Shown here: positions 5,804 to 11,456 of the stretch, piece after piece | Layout: each line of letters begins with the position of its first letter | How positions within the stretch are numbered: position 1 is the first letter of the stretch | Made by a program: the position numbers and the translations under genes | Notes under the pieces: model-generated | Told to the model about the DNA's origin: nothing | Databases searched by the model: none | Seen by the model: only the letters and a program-made list of their open reading frames with translations | Source of the DNA: an uncultured Clostridia bacterium | Lineage (GTDB): Bacteria > Bacillota > Clostridia > Christensenellales > Aristaeellaceae | Direction: 5' to 3' | Length of the DNA stretch: 11,456 nucleotides | Assembly: GCA_934636425.1 (NCBI GenBank) | Contig: CAKUAV010000100.1 | Span: forward strand, 1-11,456

Positions 5804-7498
5804 CTATTTCGGCTCAATGTCCATATCGCCGCGCGCATACGCGTCGATCGCATAGGGCGGACGCAGCGTGCAGCCGGTCAGCAGGACGTGATCGCCGGGC
5901 AGCTGGAACTCGGCCACGCCGCGCGCGACAATCATGGTCACGTCGAACGAATCGCGGCACCAGCCGCACTGCGTCAGCGTATTGCCGCGCGGCGCGCTGC
6001 GCACGTTGTCGCCACCGCGCATGAGCATGGCCGTCTCATACGCGCTGTCAAACTCGATGCGCACGCGGTCATCCCCGCCGGTCACATCCAGCCCGAACGC
6101 CATGTTTTCGCTCTTCGGCGAGAGCGTCAGCTTCAGGCGGAACGCGCCCTCCGCATCGCCCAGATGCGCGCTCCCGCTGCCCAGCGGCGCTTCGATATGA
6201 GCGGGCGCGGCGGCCGCATCCTTCACAGTGTCGGGCAGAATTTCATCGATAAAGCGCGCGCCCAGCGTGCCGTCGGCGCGGACGATCAGCTCGTGCGTCA
6301 CAACGCGGCCGCCCCACGGCCCTTCTGTCGCCCAGCCGGTCAGCAGCCGCCGTCCGTTCAGCATCGCCGTCTTGGGCACGCGGCAGCCGGGGCAGTCCAG
6401 CACATCCTCGCGCAGCCGCCGCCACGGCCCGAACGGCTCGTCCGAGACCACATAGCGCGCCGTGAGCTGATTGGAATAGACCAGATAGTACAGATCGTTC
6501 AGCTTGAAATAGTCGCTGCACTCGGGCTGGTCGTCCAGCCCCGGCACGAGCATGGGCGCGCGCTGCGTCCAGTCGGTCAGATTTTCGCTCACCAGATGCG
6601 CCAGGCAGCCGCCGCGCTTCTCCATATCCGCGAGCGAGGTGGTCACCATCATGTGATACAGCCCGTCCTCGCCCAGCCACACCTTGGGATCGCGCGCGCT
6701 GGTCGGCTCATAGGGCGCGGTCAGCTCGAAATAGCGGCCGCTCTTTTTGAAATGGATGCAGTCGTCGCTCTGTGCCCATGTGAGCCGCGCGGGCGAGCCG
6801 TCCGACATGCGCACGGCATAGAACGCATACACGCGTCCGTCCTTCTCGATCATCGAGCCGGTGCAGATCGAGCCCTCCCACTGCTCGTCGATCCCCAGTG
6901 CGACGGGGTGCAGCGTCCAGTGATGCAGATCCTTCGTCGACAGATGCGCCCACTGATGCGCGCCCAGATGCTTCTTGCTGCCGTGACGCCGCCGGTCGTA
7001 CAGGCAGAACAGGTGATATTCGCCGTCATATTCAAACGGCATACAGTCGCCAATGCTCGTGTTGTGGCCGGGCAGCGTGAAATACTGCGCTGAGCCGTCG
7101 AACGCTGTCTCCGCATCCTCGGGGAAGCGCTCGCACGCCTCAAGCGAAGCGGGCCTATCCGATTCGAGCGTCCACGCGCCGTCTATGGGGAAGCCGCCCA
7201 GCGGCCAGTCCTCGTCGCACAGCGCGTTTTCCACATACAGCCGCACGCCGCTCACGCGCCACTCGAGCCGCGCATCTCCCCACGCGCCCGGCGCGTCCAG
7301 CGCAAAGACCAGCGGCGCGTCCGAGCCGAAGCGCTTCATCGCGCCGTCCCAGCGCGCGGTCACGGCGGCGTGAACGCCCCCTTCGTCGGCAAATACGCGC
7401 GCAATCGTCTCGCCGCCGCAGTACAGCCGCGCCGAATCGCCCGCCGCCATGGCCGAAACGCTCAGCGCCCAGCCGCCCGCAATCGCGTCATACATCAT
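5804..7498 (-). CDS. GH32-like glycoside hydrolase (clan GH-J), cytosolic
   Basis: Predicted glycosidase of 564 aa resembling family GH32 (beta-fructosidases, five-bladed propeller). Residues 1-140 look like a beta-rich accessory domain (EWRV near 79-82, DEDWPLG near 95-101). The catalytic part begins at SIGDCMPFEYDGEYHLFCL (148-166), with D151 as likely nucleophile in place of the usual WMNDPNG box. WAHLSTKDLHHW lies at 183-194, R269-D270-P is the transition-state motif, and E326-C-S-D-Y-F the acid/base box. Residues 430-560 form a C-terminal beta-sandwich-like part. No signal peptide, so it should act on imported sugars. The start is ATG 7498, seven to eight bases after GGAGG (complement of 7507-7511); an in-frame ATG at 7561 is rejected because it lies in a hairpin and lacks a site. 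A second ATG follows directly. Last gene of a three-gene run behind the CDF gene. GH43/GH68-like alternatives are less likely given the EC box. Confidence 0.85.
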   Translation of the reverse strand: MMYDAIAGGWALSVSAMAAGDSARLYCGGETIARVFADEGGVHAAVTARWDGAMKRFGSDAPLVFALDAPGAWGDARLEWRVSGVRLYVENALCDEDWPLGGFPIDGAWTLESDRPASLEACERFPEDAETAFDGSAQYFTLPGHNTSIGDCMPFEYDGEYHLFCLYDRRRHGSKKHLGAHQWAHLSTKDLHHWTLHPVALGIDEQWEGSICTGSMIEKDGRVYAFYAVRMSDGSPARLTWAQSDDCIHFKKSGRYFELTAPYEPTSARDPKVWLGEDGLYHMMVTTSLADMEKRGGCLAHLVSENLTDWTQRAPMLVPGLDDQPECSDYFKLNDLYYLVYSNQLTARYVVSDEPFGPWRRLREDVLDCPGCRVPKTAMLNGRRLLTGWATEGPWGGRVVTHELIVRADGTLGARFIDEILPDTVKDAAAAPAHIEAPLGSGSAHLGDAEGAFRLKLTLSPKSENMAFGLDVTGGDDRVRIEFDSAYETAMLMRGGDNVRSAPRGNTLTQCGWCRDSFDVTMIVARGVAEFQLPGDHVLLTGCTLRPPYAIDAYARGDMDIEPK

Positions 7499-7525
7499 AT
7501 CGTTTTCCTCCGTCAAGTCAGTAAA

Positions 7526-7556
7526 GGCGCGCCCCGAAACGCTCTCGGAACGCGCC
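7526..7556 (-). terminator. Weak terminator-like hairpin between two - strand genes
   Basis: Read on the - strand, GGCGCG (7556-7551) pairs with CGCGCC (7531-7526), with an inner CCGA/TCGG stem, followed by TTTA. It starts 11 bases after the stop of the C39-like gene and ends before the binding site of the GH32-like gene. The T-run is short, so it probably lowers rather than abolishes read-through, or acts as a processing/stability stem. Confidence 0.45.
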
Positions 7557-7567
7557 CTCACAGATCG

Positions 7568-8224
7568 TCAGGCCTTCGGCTCGGTCTTAATGAGCAGATT
7601 GAAGTCCTTGGGCAGCGCCGCATCCACCCAGAACAGCGCATAGCTCTCGCCATGCCCCACGACCAGCCCGGCCGAATTGCGGATGGGATAGGAGATCAGC
7701 GAGCCGTCCACAACGCCGCAGACCGAATTGCGCACCTTCTCGCCCGCGCTCTCGGCCACGGAATCCATTGCCAGCAGCTGACGCTGACCGTTCTCCTCGC
7801 GCGCGTCGAGCAGCGCCACGATATGCCCCACGCGCAGATTGCACAGCGCGGTGTTGCCGGCCTTCATGTGCTGCCACAGCCGCTCGTGATCGTTGATAAG
7901 ACCCTCGCCCTCATAGCGAAAGCCGCATTTTGCCGCGAAGCCGTTCTTCATCATGCCGTCCAGCATCACCGGGCGATCGGTGCCGTCGTCGCCGCGCCCG
8001 CCGACCGCGACGGACACCTCGGCCACATCGTCGGGATTGAGCCGCGTGCCGTGCATCCATTCCACGGCGTGGGTCAGCGCGAATATGCCGCAGCCCGCAT
8101 TGCTCAGGTTGCTGCCGTTGTGCTCGTATTCATAGGGGTGCGTCCAGTTGCGGCTCTTCTGATTGCAGAAGCGCAGCGTGCGGCCCAGGCAGTTCAGCAG
8201 GCAGGTCTTTTCGGTGTATTTCAT
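7568..8224 (-). CDS. C39-like cysteine-peptidase-fold protein
   Basis: A 218-aa protein with the papain-like pattern of C39/C39-like peptidases. The nucleophile Cys is C45 in the box NLSNAGCGIFALTHAVEWM, which starts helix 1 as in this family. The probable catalytic His is H134 in VGHIVALLD and the Asp is D154 in AMDSVAESAG, in the usual Cys-His-Asp order and spacing. The oxyanion Gln six residues before Cys is not seen (N39 stands there). There is no signal peptide, membrane segment or ABC domain, so it is not a bacteriocin exporter peptidase of the classic type and probably stays in the cytosol. The N-terminus is rich in Cys (C8, C12, C20). GAGGAG (complement of 8233-8238) precedes the ATG by eight bases. 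The gene is 27 bases after the CDF gene and 69 before the GH32-like gene, so likely one transcript. Target is unknown; it could also be a non-proteolytic acyltransferase or amidase. Confidence 0.8.
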   Translation of the reverse strand: MKYTEKTCLLNCLGRTLRFCNQKSRNWTHPYEYEHNGSNLSNAGCGIFALTHAVEWMHGTRLNPDDVAEVSVAVGGRGDDGTDRPVMLDGMMKNGFAAKCGFRYEGEGLINDHERLWQHMKAGNTALCNLRVGHIVALLDAREENGQRQLLAMDSVAESAGEKVRNSVCGVVDGSLISYPIRNSAGLVVGHGESYALFWVDAALPKDFNLLIKTEPKA

Positions 8225-8251
8225 GTGCTTTTTCTCCTCATTGTCGGTCGC

Positions 8252-9415
8252 TTATCCTCTGTCGATGGTCACTGTGGTGTGATAGTCCGAGCCCAGAGCG
8301 GAAATCGCCGCGTTTATGTCGCTGCGCAGCGCTTCCTCACTGCGGTTCACGTCGTAGGGCACGACCGCGTCGAATATCAGCTCGACGCGCCCGTCTCGAT
8401 CCTCTGCGCGGAAATCGTGCAGCCGCACGCGCGGGTCGATCGATTGCGCCAGCAGCTCGCTCACGCGGCACTGGAGCGCCGCCGTGCGCCGATCGCCCTC
8501 AACGACCGGATCCATGTGAATGACCGCCTCGCAGTCCAGATCGCGCCGAAGCCGCTGCTCGAGCGCCGTAATCTCGTCGTGCATGAGCAGTATATCGCCG
8601 TCGGCGGGCACCTCGACGTCCAGCGTAATCATGCGCCGGCCGGGGCCGTAATCGTGAACGACCAGATCGTGAAGCCCCATGACATAGCGCGTGGAGAGCG
8701 CCTCGCTCTTTATCCGCTCCACCAGCTCGGGATCGGGCGGCATGCCCAGGAGCGGATTGACCGTATCCCGCGCCGCGCCAATGCCGGAAGCGATGATGAA
8801 GAGCGATACGGCCAGACCCGCCCAGCCGTCGATATTCAGGCCGGCAAAGCGCGCGATCAGCATCGCGGCGAGCACCACGGCCGTGGCCACCGCGTCGCTC
8901 AGGCTGTCGGCGGCGGCAGCCTTCATCGCGGACGAATCGAGCTTTTTCGCCAGCAGGCGGTTATAGCCCCACATATACCCCTTCACCAGCACGGAAAAGG
9001 CCAGTATGCCGGCAGTCAGCGCGGAAAAGGCCACGCTCTCGGGCGCAAAAATCGCCTTGACGGACGATTTGAGCAGCTCCGCGCCCATGATGATTATGAT
9101 CATGGACACGATCAGCCCGGCGACATACTCTATGCGGCCGTGCCCGAATGGGTGCGTCGGGTCGGCGCGCTTGCCCGAGAGGCGGAAGCCGATGAGCGTA
9201 ATCACCGACGAGCCCGCATCGGACAGGTTGTTGAAGGCGTCGGCAATCACGGCGATTGAGCCGCTCAGAACGCCCGCGATGAGCTTGAGTGAAAACAAGA
9301 GTATATTGAGCGCGACGCCCAGCGCGCCGGCCGCCGTTCCGCAGGCCAGCCGCGACGCGGGATCGCCGTTTCTTTCGTACGCCCTGACAAGGCGCGCAAG
9401 CCACAATGACAGCAT
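8252..9415 (-). CDS. Cation diffusion facilitator, probable Mn2+-type exporter with doubled C-terminal domain
   Basis: Cation/proton antiporter of the CDF family (387 aa; the usual length is near 300). Six hydrophobic segments lie near 33-50, 55-78, 97-115, 129-147, 166-190 and 196-214. The intramembrane metal site is N62-x3-D66 in ADAFNNLSDAGSS (TM2) and D170-x3-D174 in ADSLSDAVAT (TM5). Zn-type CDFs have His at the first positions; N/D-only sites are known from Mn2+ exporters such as streptococcal MntE, hence the Mn2+ guess. HPFGHGRIEY (88-97) is a family signature. The ferredoxin-like cytosolic domain (228-303, with GLHDLVVHDYGPG) seems followed by a second copy (312-387, with RLHDFRAED and VVP like the first EVP). 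AGGAGG (complement of 9428-9433) is 12 bases from ATG 9415, slightly long; no better start is visible. It has its own promoter and a structured leader. Confidence 0.93.
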   Translation of the reverse strand: MLSLWLARLVRAYERNGDPASRLACGTAAGALGVALNILLFSLKLIAGVLSGSIAVIADAFNNLSDAGSSVITLIGFRLSGKRADPTHPFGHGRIEYVAGLIVSMIIIIMGAELLKSSVKAIFAPESVAFSALTAGILAFSVLVKGYMWGYNRLLAKKLDSSAMKAAAADSLSDAVATAVVLAAMLIARFAGLNIDGWAGLAVSLFIIASGIGAARDTVNPLLGMPPDPELVERIKSEALSTRYVMGLHDLVVHDYGPGRRMITLDVEVPADGDILLMHDEITALEQRLRRDLDCEAVIHMDPVVEGDRRTAALQCRVSELLAQSIDPRVRLHDFRAEDRDGRVELIFDAVVPYDVNRSEEALRSDINAAISALGSDYHTTVTIDRG

Positions 9416-9447
9416 ATAGCGATGAAACCTCCTGCGGCGTGCGCTTC

Positions 9448-9566
9448 AAAAAGGGGGCTGCAAATTTCAGATGGGTCTTTCACCGGCTCAGAGCCTTCAC
9501 CCCCGAGCGCGGCGAAAGAGCGCCGGAATTGCAATCCGCAAAGGATTTGAAACACGCGCCAGTTTC
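9448..9566 (-). promoter_or_regulatory. Hairpin-rich 5' leader of the CDF gene, possible attenuator
   Basis: In transcript order the leader holds GAAAC/GTTTC (9566-9562 with 9553-9549), AATCC/GGATT (9547-9543 with 9537-9533) and CGGCG/CGCCG (9525-9521 with 9514-9510). Then comes GGGGG (9504-9500) that can pair with CCCCC (9457-9453) followed by five T (9452-9448), enclosing a GGCT/AGCC stem. The last element looks like a terminator placed just before the binding site, which would suit a metal-responsive riboswitch. However, I do not find the conserved yybP-ykoY (Mn2+), M-box, NiCo or fluoride cores, and the final stem is only 5 bp with a 42-base loop. Confidence 0.35.
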
Positions 9567-9571
9567 ATGCT

Positions 9572-9600
9572 ATTATACGCTTGCGCCGCAAAGCGCGCAA
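9572..9600 (-). promoter_or_regulatory. Promoter of the CDF / C39-like / GH32-like gene run
   Basis: On the - strand TATAAT (complement of 9572-9577) is a perfect -10 and TTGCGC (complement of 9595-9600) stands 17 bases upstream as a partial -35 (3 of 6). Transcription would start near 9565, giving a leader of about 150 nt. The rest of the 9416-9756 gap upstream of this promoter (9601-9756) holds no gene that I can support. Confidence 0.6.
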
Positions 9601-9702
9601 CACTCCCCGCGCATTTTTACATACCGTCAGAGTCCTCGAACGGCCAGATCGCAGGACGCGCGCGCCCCTTTATCCCATCGCCCGAACGGCGACAAACCGC
9701 GC

Positions 9703-9744
9703 GGGGCGGCGGACGAACGCGCCCTCGCGCCCGCCTGCCGCCCC
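9703..9744 (-). repeat. 8-bp inverted repeat after the TIM-barrel gene
   Basis: GGGGCGGC and GCCGCCCC (9703-9710 and 9737-9744) are perfect complements around 26 GC-rich bases, 12 bases after the stop of the TIM-barrel gene on the - strand. A short GGTTTG follows eight bases later on the - strand. A weak terminator is possible but the T-run is too short and distant to assert it. Confidence 0.4.
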
Positions 9745-9756
9745 CATGCCGTCTCA

Positions 9757-10548
9757 TTATGCGTATTTTCTGCGCAGCGCGTCCAGCACCTCGAAGGCCT
9801 TCGCGCCGTCGGCCGCCATGTCCTTGCAGCCGGCCTCAATGCTCACGCGGCCGTCATAGCCGCCGGCCTTCATGGCCTCAAAGATCACGTCGTAATCGTT
9901 GTCGTCGCCCGGCGCGGGATAATCGCGGCCGCCCTCGTCGCCCATGGAATGGCTGATGTGGACGTGCTTGAGCAGCCTGCCCGCCTGCGTGAGCGCGCTG
10001 AACGGCTCGTGGCCGCAGAGCATATGATGCGTGTCGCCCAGCGTGCCGATGTGCGGCAGGTTGAGCAGCGCGCTCATCAGCGTGCCCTCGGTGACCAGAT
10101 TCATGATGTTACACTCGGCGCGCCGCAAGGGCTCTATGGCGATGGTGATGTCGTACTTCGCGCAGTATTCCTCGGCGATTGTGAGATAGCGCGCGATCTG
10201 CCGCCACGCCTCGTCCTGCGGCCAGCCCTCGGGCACGCCGCGCGCCGCGCCGCTGCCGAACACGACCACCTTCACGCCCATCTCATGCGCGCGGGAAAAC
10301 GCCTTCTCGAGATAGGCGCGAATGACGTTCTCGTCCACATCGGGGCCGGTGACCTTCACGCGCCCCGGCAGCATGCCGTTGCAGGCCTCCGCGCCGATGG
10401 GGGCGGCCCTCAGTATCTCCAGCTGGCGCGCGTATTCCTCATCGGAGAGCTCCTCCAGCCACGCCAGACTCATTTCGATAAAGTCGAAGCCCAGCCTGCC
10501 GATCAGAGCGGCATTTTCGGGCTTGGTGCAGACGCCCAGACGAATCAT
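9757..10548 (-). CDS. Sugar (phosphate) isomerase/epimerase-like TIM-barrel protein
   Basis: A 263-aa member of the xylose-isomerase-like TIM-barrel superfamily (AP endonuclease family 2 fold; D-tagatose 3-epimerase, hydroxypyruvate isomerase and IolE/IolI-like enzymes). The four divalent-metal ligands expected for the epimerases are in place: E139 (IAIEPL), D172 (TLGDTHH), H197 (KHVHIS) and E238 (VSIEAG). In the epimerases the two Glu also act as the acid/base pair. No signal peptide, so cytosolic. The start is ATG 10548, set by AGGAGGG (complement of 10555-10561) six bases upstream. An in-frame ATG at 10605 is rejected: its 19 extra residues run through the intergenic hairpin. It follows the Gfo/Idh/MocA gene by 62 bases. 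That pairing is common in loci for inositol, ketose or modified-sugar catabolism. Exact substrate cannot be told. Confidence 0.88.
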   Translation of the reverse strand: MIRLGVCTKPENAALIGRLGFDFIEMSLAWLEELSDEEYARQLEILRAAPIGAEACNGMLPGRVKVTGPDVDENVIRAYLEKAFSRAHEMGVKVVVFGSGAARGVPEGWPQDEAWRQIARYLTIAEEYCAKYDITIAIEPLRRAECNIMNLVTEGTLMSALLNLPHIGTLGDTHHMLCGHEPFSALTQAGRLLKHVHISHSMGDEGGRDYPAPGDDNDYDVIFEAMKAGGYDGRVSIEAGCKDMAADGAKAFEVLDALRRKYA

Positions 10549-10568
10549 CGCTTTCCCTCCTGAAAGAA

Positions 10569-10598
10569 GCGGGGCGAGCCGCTTTGAACCCGCCCCGC
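10569..10598 (-). terminator. Intergenic hairpin, possible partial terminator
   Basis: Read on the - strand, GCGGGGCG (10598-10591) pairs perfectly with CGCCCCGC (10576-10569) around a 14-base loop, followed by TTCTTTC. It starts 12 bases after the stop of the Gfo/Idh/MocA gene and ends seven bases before the binding site of the TIM-barrel gene. The interrupted T-run suggests partial termination or 3' end protection of the upstream cistron. Confidence 0.5.
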
Positions 10599-10610
10599 AT
10601 CGCATTTGAT

Positions 10611-11456
10611 TTACTTGGCCTTGCTGCCGTAGGTGCCCTCGGTGTCCAGCGTGACGCTCACGTCCTCCTTGCGGCGGGAGGTCGCGCGGCGCTTGTTGAG
10701 CTCCTCGAGGAAGCGATCCTCGTCCAGCGGCAGCTCGACGGTTTCGCCCGTCCAGCTGGACAGATACATGGCGTTGGCCAGCGTCAGGCCGCGTATGCCC
10801 TCCACGCCCGAGGCGACCAGCGGCTCGCCGTTCATGATGTGCGCGGCAAAGGCGCGCAGCACCTCGACGTGCTGCGGGTTGAAGCCATCGGTCTCAACCT
10901 TGATCTTCTCGCACTTGGGTGTGCCGAAGCCGTTCTTCCAGGTCCTGGAGAAATCCTGCTCGAACATCTCGAGCTTGTACATATACAGCTCGTTGTTCTC
11001 GACGACCAGCTTGCCGCCGTCCAGCGTCACCTCAAAGCGGTTGGTGCCGGGGCAGTCGCCGGTGGTGGTGATGAACACGCCGGTCGCGCCGTTGGCGTAT
11101 TCGACGTACGCCGTCACGTCGTCCTCGACCTCGATGTCGTGCCACTTGCCCTCCTTGCAGAACGCGCGCACCTTGGTGGGCATGCCGCAGATCCACTGCC
11201 ACAGGTCGAGGTTGTGCGGGCACTGGTTCATCAGCACGCCGCCGCCCTCGCCGGACCAGGTGGCGCGCCACGCGCCGGAATCATAGTAGCTCTGGGAGCG
11301 GTACCAGTCGGTGATGATCCAGTTGGTGCGGCGAATCTGGCCCATCGCGCCGGAATCGACGATTTCCTTCATCTTGCGGTAGACGCAGTTGGTGCGCTGG
11401 TTGAACATGATGGCGTAGGTCGCCTTGCTGCGGGCGGCCAGCTCGTTGACCTCGCG
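10611..11456 (-). CDS. Gfo/Idh/MocA family oxidoreductase, 5' end outside window
   Basis: C-terminal 281 residues of an NAD(P)-dependent oxidoreductase of the Gfo/Idh/MocA type (whole proteins about 350-400 aa). The frame is open to the window edge (11456), so the N-terminal Rossmann domain and the EKP motif are missing; a methionine codon at 11408 is internal. The visible part begins in the helix after EKP (NELAARSKATYAI), then MFNQRTN, the usual start of the alpha/beta C-terminal domain. It continues with WYRSQSYYDSGAWRATW and GEGGGVLMNQCPHNLDLWQW, where His (codon 11214-11216) is the conserved active-site residue and Asp three residues on is also conserved. GVEGIRGLTLANAMYLSSW near the end is a typical family helix. 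The last 35 residues are charged (KRRATSRRKED). Probably oxidises or reduces a cyclic sugar, inositol or sugar acid; which one is unknown. Operon with the TIM-barrel gene is likely. Confidence 0.93.
   Translation of the reverse strand, partial: REVNELAARSKATYAIMFNQRTNCVYRKMKEIVDSGAMGQIRRTNWIITDWYRSQSYYDSGAWRATWSGEGGGVLMNQCPHNLDLWQWICGMPTKVRAFCKEGKWHDIEVEDDVTAYVEYANGATGVFITTTGDCPGTNRFEVTLDGGKLVVENNELYMYKLEMFEQDFSRTWKNGFGTPKCEKIKVETDGFNPQHVEVLRAFAAHIMNGEPLVASGVEGIRGLTLANAMYLSSWTGETVELPLDEDRFLEELNKRRATSRRKEDVSVTLDTEGTYGSKAK

Noticed and set aside
5066..7093. 675-codon + strand open frame
   Set aside because: It starts inside the repeat and continues antisense through the GH32-like gene. The translation becomes an Arg/Ala/His/Gln-rich antisense product with no family resemblance and no binding site.
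7499..7561. Upstream ATG extending the GH32-like protein by 21 residues
   Set aside because: The extension covers the intergenic hairpin and the binding site of ATG 7498 itself.
7370..9259. 629-codon + strand open frame
   Set aside because: Antisense to the GH32-like, C39-like and CDF genes, all of which have motifs and binding sites. Long antisense frames are expected at this GC content.
9416..9566. yybP-ykoY (Mn2+), M-box, TPP, glycine or cobalamin riboswitch in the CDF leader
   Set aside because: Short resemblances such as GGTGAAGGCTC occur, but the conserved cores of these classes are not present in order.
9406..10563. 385-codon + strand open frame
   Set aside because: Antisense to the TIM-barrel gene and its intergenic gap. 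No motifs; typical antisense composition.

Overview
The window is GC-rich DNA from a bacterium with strong AGGAGG-type ribosome binding sites. The gene content (sugar ABC permeases, SrlD-like dehydrogenase, Gfo/Idh/MocA oxidoreductase, sugar-phosphate isomerase-like TIM barrel, GH32-like glycosidase) suggests a carbohydrate-using, high-GC member of the Firmicutes/Clostridia, perhaps a gut organism. That placement is inference from gene style; no rRNA or other taxonomic marker is present.

Layout: the left part (1-4725) is read on the + strand. It starts with two permeases of a sugar ABC importer (the first probably cut by the window edge). A 295-bp gap follows, with a near-consensus promoter and a leader that looks like a transcription attenuator. 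Next comes a 567-residue tail-anchored protein with a GAP1-N-like N-terminus, then a sorbitol-6-phosphate dehydrogenase-like SDR that ends in a strong intrinsic terminator. The right part (5804-11456) is read on the - strand. In transcription order it holds a Gfo/Idh/MocA oxidoreductase (5' end outside the window) and a sugar isomerase/epimerase-like TIM barrel. After a 341-bp gap with its own promoter and a hairpin-rich leader come a cation diffusion facilitator with an N-D-D-D metal site and a doubled C-terminal domain, a C39-like cysteine-peptidase-fold protein, and a cytosolic GH32-like glycosidase.

The two halves converge on about 1.08 kb without a credible gene (4726-5803), closed on each side by a terminator facing inward. 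Inside it are two near-identical head-to-tail copies of a 260/261-bp unit. Each folds on paper into a long imperfect hairpin and stays open in several frames on both strands. This is the least explained part of the window.

Most of the sugar genes form a plausible chain: uptake of a glycoside or polyol (permeases), hydrolysis inside the cell (GH32-like enzyme), and oxidation or isomerisation of the product (SDR, Gfo/Idh/MocA, TIM barrel). The shared substrate is inference. The GAP1-like protein, the C39-like protein and the CDF transporter do not obviously belong to that chain. No tRNA, rRNA, CRISPR array, transposase or integrase was seen.
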